Source of the DNA: Limosilactobacillus frumenti DSM 13145
Lineage (GTDB): Bacteria > Bacillota > Bacilli > Lactobacillales > Lactobacillaceae
Assembly (NCBI RefSeq): GCF_001436045.1
Contig: NZ_AZER01000013.1
Coordinates: 1 to 64,000, forward strand
DNA length: 64,000 bases
Direction: 5' to 3'
Below are positions 60,683 to 64,000 of this stretch, one piece after another. Position 1 is the first letter of the stretch. Each line of letters opens with the position of its first letter. Made by a program: the position numbers and the translations under genes. Below the pieces are notes generated by a model. It had not been told where the DNA came from, did no database searches, and worked only from the letters and a program-made list of their open reading frames with translations.

Positions 60683-62236
60683 GTGGCAAAATTGAATCTG
60701 GATGCATTTGATAAGATTATCGTCCTTGATTTTGGTAGTCAGTACAACCAACTGATCACGCGGCGCTTACGTGACTTTGGGGTTTACTCCGAATTACTTT
60801 CACATAAGTTAACCGCAGAAGAAATCAAGAAGATCAACCCTAAGGGAATTATCTTCTCAGGTGGTCCCAATAGTGTGTACGATCCTGATGCTTTCAAAGT
60901 GGATCCTGAAATTTTTAAATTAGGAATCCCGATCTTGGGGATTTGCTATGGAATGCAGTTAATGTCCTATGACCTGGGCGGTAAAGTTGAAAAGGCCGAT
61001 AACTCTGAATATGGGCGTGCTGATATTGAAGTACTTGATGAAGACACACCATTGTTCAAGGGATTGCCAAAGAAGCAATTCGTTTGGATGAGTCACGGGG
61101 ACCTGGTAACAAAGGCTCCTGATGGTTTTGAAGTGACGGCCACGAGCAAGAACTGCCCAATTTCATCAATTGCTGATGACAAGCGGAAGTTTTATGGTAT
61201 TCAATTCCACGCAGAAGTGCGGAACTCTGAATACGGTTTAGATATTCTGCGTCGTTTTGCTTTTGACGTTTGTGGTGCAAAAGCTAACTGGACAATGGAT
61301 GACTTCATTGACCTGCAAATTGAACACATACGTAAAGAAGTTGGTGACAAAAAGGTTATTTTGGGCCTTTCCGGTGGGGTTGATTCCTCCGTTACCGCTG
61401 TTTTAATTCACAAGGCAATTGGCGACCAGCTAACTTGTATCTTCGTTGACCATGGTCTGTTACGGAAGAACGAAGCCGACCAAGTAATGAATGCGTTGAA
61501 TCGGGATCTCGGCGTTAACATCATTAAGGTCGACGCTGCTGACCGGTTCCTGGGTAAGCTGAAGGGCGTTACTGACCCAGAACGGAAGCGGAAGATTATT
61601 GGTAAAGAGTTCATTGAAGTCTTCAATGAAGAAGCCAAGAAGATTCCGGACGCTGACTTCCTCGCTCAAGGAACACTGTACACTGACGTAATTGAATCTG
61701 GAACTGACACTGCGCAAACGATTAAGTCTCACCACAATGTTGGTGGTTTGCCAAAGAAGCTTGGTTTCAAGTTGATTGAACCATTACGGAAGCTCTTTAA
61801 GGATGAAACCCGTGAACTGGGTGAAAAGCTTGGTATTCCGCATGAACTAGTATGGCGGCAACCATTCCCTGGTCCAGGTTTGGGAATCCGGGTAATTGGT
61901 GAAATTACTCCTGAAAAGCTAGAAATTGTCCGTGAATCTGACGCTATTCTTCGTGATGAAATTAAGAAGGCTGGCTTAGATGAAAAGATTTGGCAATACT
62001 TCACTGTTTTGCCAGGTATTCGTTCAGTTGGTGTTATGGGTGATGGCCGGACATACGATTATGCCGTTGCCATTCGTGCGGTCACTTCAATTGATGGGAT
62101 GACTGCTGACTTTGCGAAGATTCCATGGGACGTTCTGCAAAAGATTTCTGTACGGATCGTAAACGAAGTCGACCACGTTAACCGAATCCTTTATGATGTC
62201 ACGAGTAAGCCGCCTTCGACTATTGAGTACGAATAA
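60683..62236 (+). CDS. guaA: GMP synthase (glutamine-hydrolysing)
   Basis: A 517-residue enzyme: N-terminal glutamine amidotransferase with GICYGMQL (nucleophile Cys about 88) and the His of [14 protein letters not shown], then the ATP-pyrophosphatase with [11 protein letters not shown] (about 232) and the C-terminal dimerisation domain ending KPPSTIEYE. It converts XMP to GMP. GTG at 60683 is the start, with AGAAGGAAG upstream. The 3' end of guaA is a known attachment site for integrative elements in Firmicutes, and the gene is followed here by a 600-bp low-GC gap. Confidence 0.97.
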   Translation: MAKLNLDAFDKIIVLDFGSQYNQLITRRLRDFGVYSELLSHKLTAEEIKKINPKGIIFSGGPNSVYDPDAFKVDPEIFKLGIPILGICYGMQLMSYDLGGKVEKADNSEYGRADIEVLDEDTPLFKGLPKKQFVWMSHGDLVTKAPDGFEVTATSKNCPISSIADDKRKFYGIQFHAEVRNSEYGLDILRRFAFDVCGAKANWTMDDFIDLQIEHIRKEVGDKKVILGLSGGVDSSVTAVLIHKAIGDQLTCIFVDHGLLRKNEADQVMNALNRDLGVNIIKVDAADRFLGKLKGVTDPERKRKIIGKEFIEVFNEEAKKIPDADFLAQGTLYTDVIESGTDTAQTIKSHHNVGGLPKKLGFKLIEPLRKLFKDETRELGEKLGIPHELVWRQPFPGPGLGIRVIGEITPEKLEIVRESDAILRDEIKKAGLDEKIWQYFTVLPGIRSVGVMGDGRTYDYAVAIRAVTSIDGMTADFAKIPWDVLQKISVRIVNEVDHVNRILYDVTSKPPSTIEYE

Positions 62237-62513
62237 TTCAGCTTTTGCGCTAGGATAAGGAAAGCCGATATAACGGCATTTGTCGACACTACTCCAATTC
62301 AAAAATAAGCAAAAACTGGGTTGTTCCCTGCCAAAAACCCTGCCAAAATATCAACATTTATTTGATAGTAAGCAGCCTTATAAATCAATATATACATGGG
62401 ATTGATAGCATAGGTAGTTAATTGCCTGTGCTATTATTTTTTCTTAATTGCCTTCCAAATTCATAAATGCATTTATAACTAGACTTAATACCGGATAATT
62501 ATGTACAATATAA
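62237..62513. other. Gene-free AT-rich spacer after guaA
   Basis: No gene is supported. On the minus strand a 32-codon frame (62299-62397) reads MYILIYKAAYYQINVDILAG and ends FLAGNNPVFAYF, without a good ribosome-binding site. Its DNA includes TTGGCAGGG twice, 12 bp apart. It may be a relic of an integrated element, given the guaA 3' position, but I found no direct repeat of the guaA end and no integrase motif. Confidence 0.4.
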
Positions 62514-62673
62514 AAAGCGCCCATCATCAGATGAGCGCTTGGGTAACCACTTAATTATGCGTTTAATGTGCCTACTGGGCAGAATGGTAACTGGGAAACC
62601 AGTGTACAAAAATGACAATAAGGTAGCTCCTTGTTGTCGAACCGGCTGTGGACGCTTAATAGGCGTCTTTTTT
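62514..62673 (+). ncRNA. Candidate small RNA, unassigned family
   Basis: A -10-like TACAAT (62503-62508) and possible TAGACT about 18 bp earlier precede a compact structured stretch: hairpin AAGCGC-C-CATC with GATG-A-GCGCTT (62515-62540), ACTGG-GAAA-CCAGT (62590-62603, GNRA-type loop), GACAATAAGG with CCTTGTTGTC (62614-62638), and a terminator GACGC with GCGTC plus T6 (62651-62673). No coding frame is credible. I do not recognise 6S, SRP, tmRNA, T-box or known riboswitch motifs. It could also be a leader for the gene at 62839, but that gene has its own promoter candidate. Confidence 0.55.
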
Positions 62674-62763
62674 ATTTTTAAAAGTTTGGTGGCGCTTCCT
62701 AGTTATTGAAAAGGGTCAATAACATACTAATTAAAATTAAATTAGAAAATGATTAGAAAAATG

Positions 62764-62792
62764 TTGATTTTGAAGATTGTCTCCCGTAAAAT
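62764..62792 (+). promoter_or_regulatory. Promoter of the PfoR-like gene
   Basis: TTGATT (62764-62769), 17 bp, TAAAAT (62787-62792) lies 46 bp before the start codon. Between it and the small RNA terminator there is only AT-rich sequence. Confidence 0.55.
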
Positions 62793-62838
62793 TACAAACA
62801 ATCATTTATGATAAAAATTTCAATTTAAGGAGGCGTTA

Positions 62839-63951
62839 ATGATGGATACTCAAGTTAATGCAACAAAAGAAGCAAATGCTACATATGCTAATTCCTCAAA
62901 AGTTAAAGAGACGGCTTATCGAATTTTTGCGGCGGTGGCCAATGCCATTTTAGTCATCTTAGGTGGCGGATTATTAGTTCAAACAATAGGTAACTTGACA
63001 GGCATTCACGTGCTGACATTAGTCGGTGCGGAGGCTCAAGTCCTCTTAGCGCCTGCTATTGGAGTGGCGGTTGCTTCACAAATGAAAACAAATACTTTAG
63101 TTACTTTTGCGGCAATGGTTGCTTCAACCGTTGGTGCTAATGCGGTTCATTTTACTTCAACCGCTGTTAAAGGTGCGACTGCTACTGGCCAAGCTGCAGT
63201 TGCTGCGGTAGGGTCACCAGTATTTACGACTGGTCAACCAGTTTCAGCAGTGCTCGCTGCTGTTGTTGCTGTATTAGTTGGTAAGTACTTGACTGGTAAG
63301 ACACCATTGGACATGGTTCTTGTTCCATTTGGTGCATTAGCTGTCGGAATTACTTTCGGTTTGATGGTTGCTTCAGTTGTTACTCCAGCATTACTATCTG
63401 TTTCTGCATACATTGCTAAGACAATGGAAGTTTCACCAGTTCTTGGATCAGCTGCAATCTCAGTGGTTTGGGCACTGTTCTTAATGACTCCAGCATCTTC
63501 TGCTGCATTAGCCGTGGCATTAACCCTGGATCCTTTTTCATCAGCCGCGGCCTTGATTGGAACAACTGCACAATTTGTTGCCTTTACTGCAATGTCCTGG
63601 CGACAAAATGACCTTGGTGCCAATATTGCCCAAGGGCTAGTTACTCCTAAAGTTCAATTCCCGAACTTGTTAATCAACCCATACCTGCTGGTTCCATCAG
63701 TTGTTTCTGCAGCCGTTTGTGCACCACTGGCCACCGTTATGTTTGGCTTCCGGTCAACATATACGCTTGGTGGATTGGGATTAAACTCGCTTATTGCCCC
63801 AATCGCCTACCTTTCTCGTGGATGGGGACAGTTTAGTACCTATATGGCATTTGGAGTTGTTGCGCCTGCTGTATTATCAGTTGCAATGTACTTCTTCTTG
63901 AAACGGGCCGGCTTGATTGGTGAACGTCAACTACACCTAGAACTTGTCTAA
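62839..63951 (+). CDS. PfoR/EIIC-2-like membrane protein
   Basis: A 370-residue hydrophobic protein with about nine to ten membrane segments, resembling the PfoR-type PTS EIIC family (COG3641 group). NAILVILGGGLLVQTIGNLTG (about 38-58), LLAPAIGVAVASQ and GLGLNSLIAPIAYLSRGW (about 312-329) match its blocks. No EIIA or EIIB genes are visible, so sugar transport is unproven; the name derives from a putative regulator in Clostridium. AAGGAGG stands five bases before ATG 62839, with a second ATG next to it. Only 49 bases follow to the window end. Confidence 0.82.
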   Translation: MMDTQVNATKEANATYANSSKVKETAYRIFAAVANAILVILGGGLLVQTIGNLTGIHVLTLVGAEAQVLLAPAIGVAVASQMKTNTLVTFAAMVASTVGANAVHFTSTAVKGATATGQAAVAAVGSPVFTTGQPVSAVLAAVVAVLVGKYLTGKTPLDMVLVPFGALAVGITFGLMVASVVTPALLSVSAYIAKTMEVSPVLGSAAISVVWALFLMTPASSAALAVALTLDPFSSAAALIGTTAQFVAFTAMSWRQNDLGANIAQGLVTPKVQFPNLLINPYLLVPSVVSAAVCAPLATVMFGFRSTYTLGGLGLNSLIAPIAYLSRGWGQFSTYMAFGVVAPAVLSVAMYFFLKRAGLIGERQLHLELV

Positions 63952-64000
63952 AAACTCTTTTCAGCCATAATTTTATAGAAAATACTCCTCAGATGAATTT

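Noticed and set aside
62299-62397. 32-codon minus-strand ORF after guaA as a small gene or integrase C-terminus.
   Set aside because: It has no ribosome-binding site, no terminator and no recognisable integrase motif; kept only as part of the spacer description.

Overview
This 64 kb window reads as the chromosome of a heterofermentative Lactobacillaceae member, most likely a Limosilactobacillus-type lactobacillus. The evidence is moderate GC, PepX/PepI/PepD-type peptidases, a D-lactate dehydrogenase, a C59 bile-salt/penicillin-acylase-type hydrolase, T-box leaders, cre sites, an LtaS-type lipoteichoic acid synthase, and close resemblance of many products to lactobacillar families. The species cannot be fixed by eye. 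I see no rRNA, tRNA, CRISPR array, insertion sequence or intact prophage. Gene order is that of core chromosome, and nearly all genes are intact.

Layout. 0-5.2 kb: amino-acid and nucleobase transport (APA antiporter, NhaC-type antiporter under a T-box, xanthine/guanine permease under a guanine-type riboswitch). 5.2-12 kb: C69 dipeptidase, PLP aminotransferase, CorA-like transporter, and a packed four-gene operon (C59 hydrolase, RluA pseudouridine synthase, TerC, thioredoxin). 12-17.5 kb: MATE exporter, cadD-arsR type metal-resistance pair, and a trpXYZ-type ABC importer preceded by an elaborate leader holding a 17-codon ORF with a Trp codon. 17.5-26.4 kb: ABC-F protein, GH73 glucosaminidase, BrnQ under an Ile T-box, a His-rich DUF2325 protein, DHH phosphoesterase, a SteT-like Ser/Thr exchanger under a Ser-rich leader peptide, and a HAD phosphatase. 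26.4-36 kb: PadR/DUF1700/DUF4097 envelope-stress-like module, PepI, PepX, potABCD and a cluster of intergenic repeats. 36-49 kb: P-type ATPase, two SDR dehydrogenases (one with a perfect cre site), an APC permease, Nudix/kinase/Fur genes, an Asn-rich surface protein, a broken small membrane gene, and TetR-YhgE. 49-64 kb: D-LDH, HflX, phosphatase, DedA, HelD, a 106-nt nested hairpin, twin EamA transporters, LtaS, CoaA, GuaA, a gene-free stretch holding a probable small RNA, and a PfoR/EIIC-like protein.

The dominant theme is amino-acid-responsive transcription attenuation by at least two unrelated mechanisms side by side. Classical T-boxes precede nhaC (probably Tyr) and brnQ (Ile). Translated leader peptides precede the Ser/Thr exchanger (seven Ser codons, four different codons) and the Trp-type ABC importer (one Trp codon). 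A further aromatic-rich 13-codon mini-ORF sits at the left edge, pointing out of the window. The serine attenuator, with a visible 1:2, 2:3 and 3:4 pairing scheme and its own promoter, is the strongest candidate for a little-described system here. The tryptophan leader is second.
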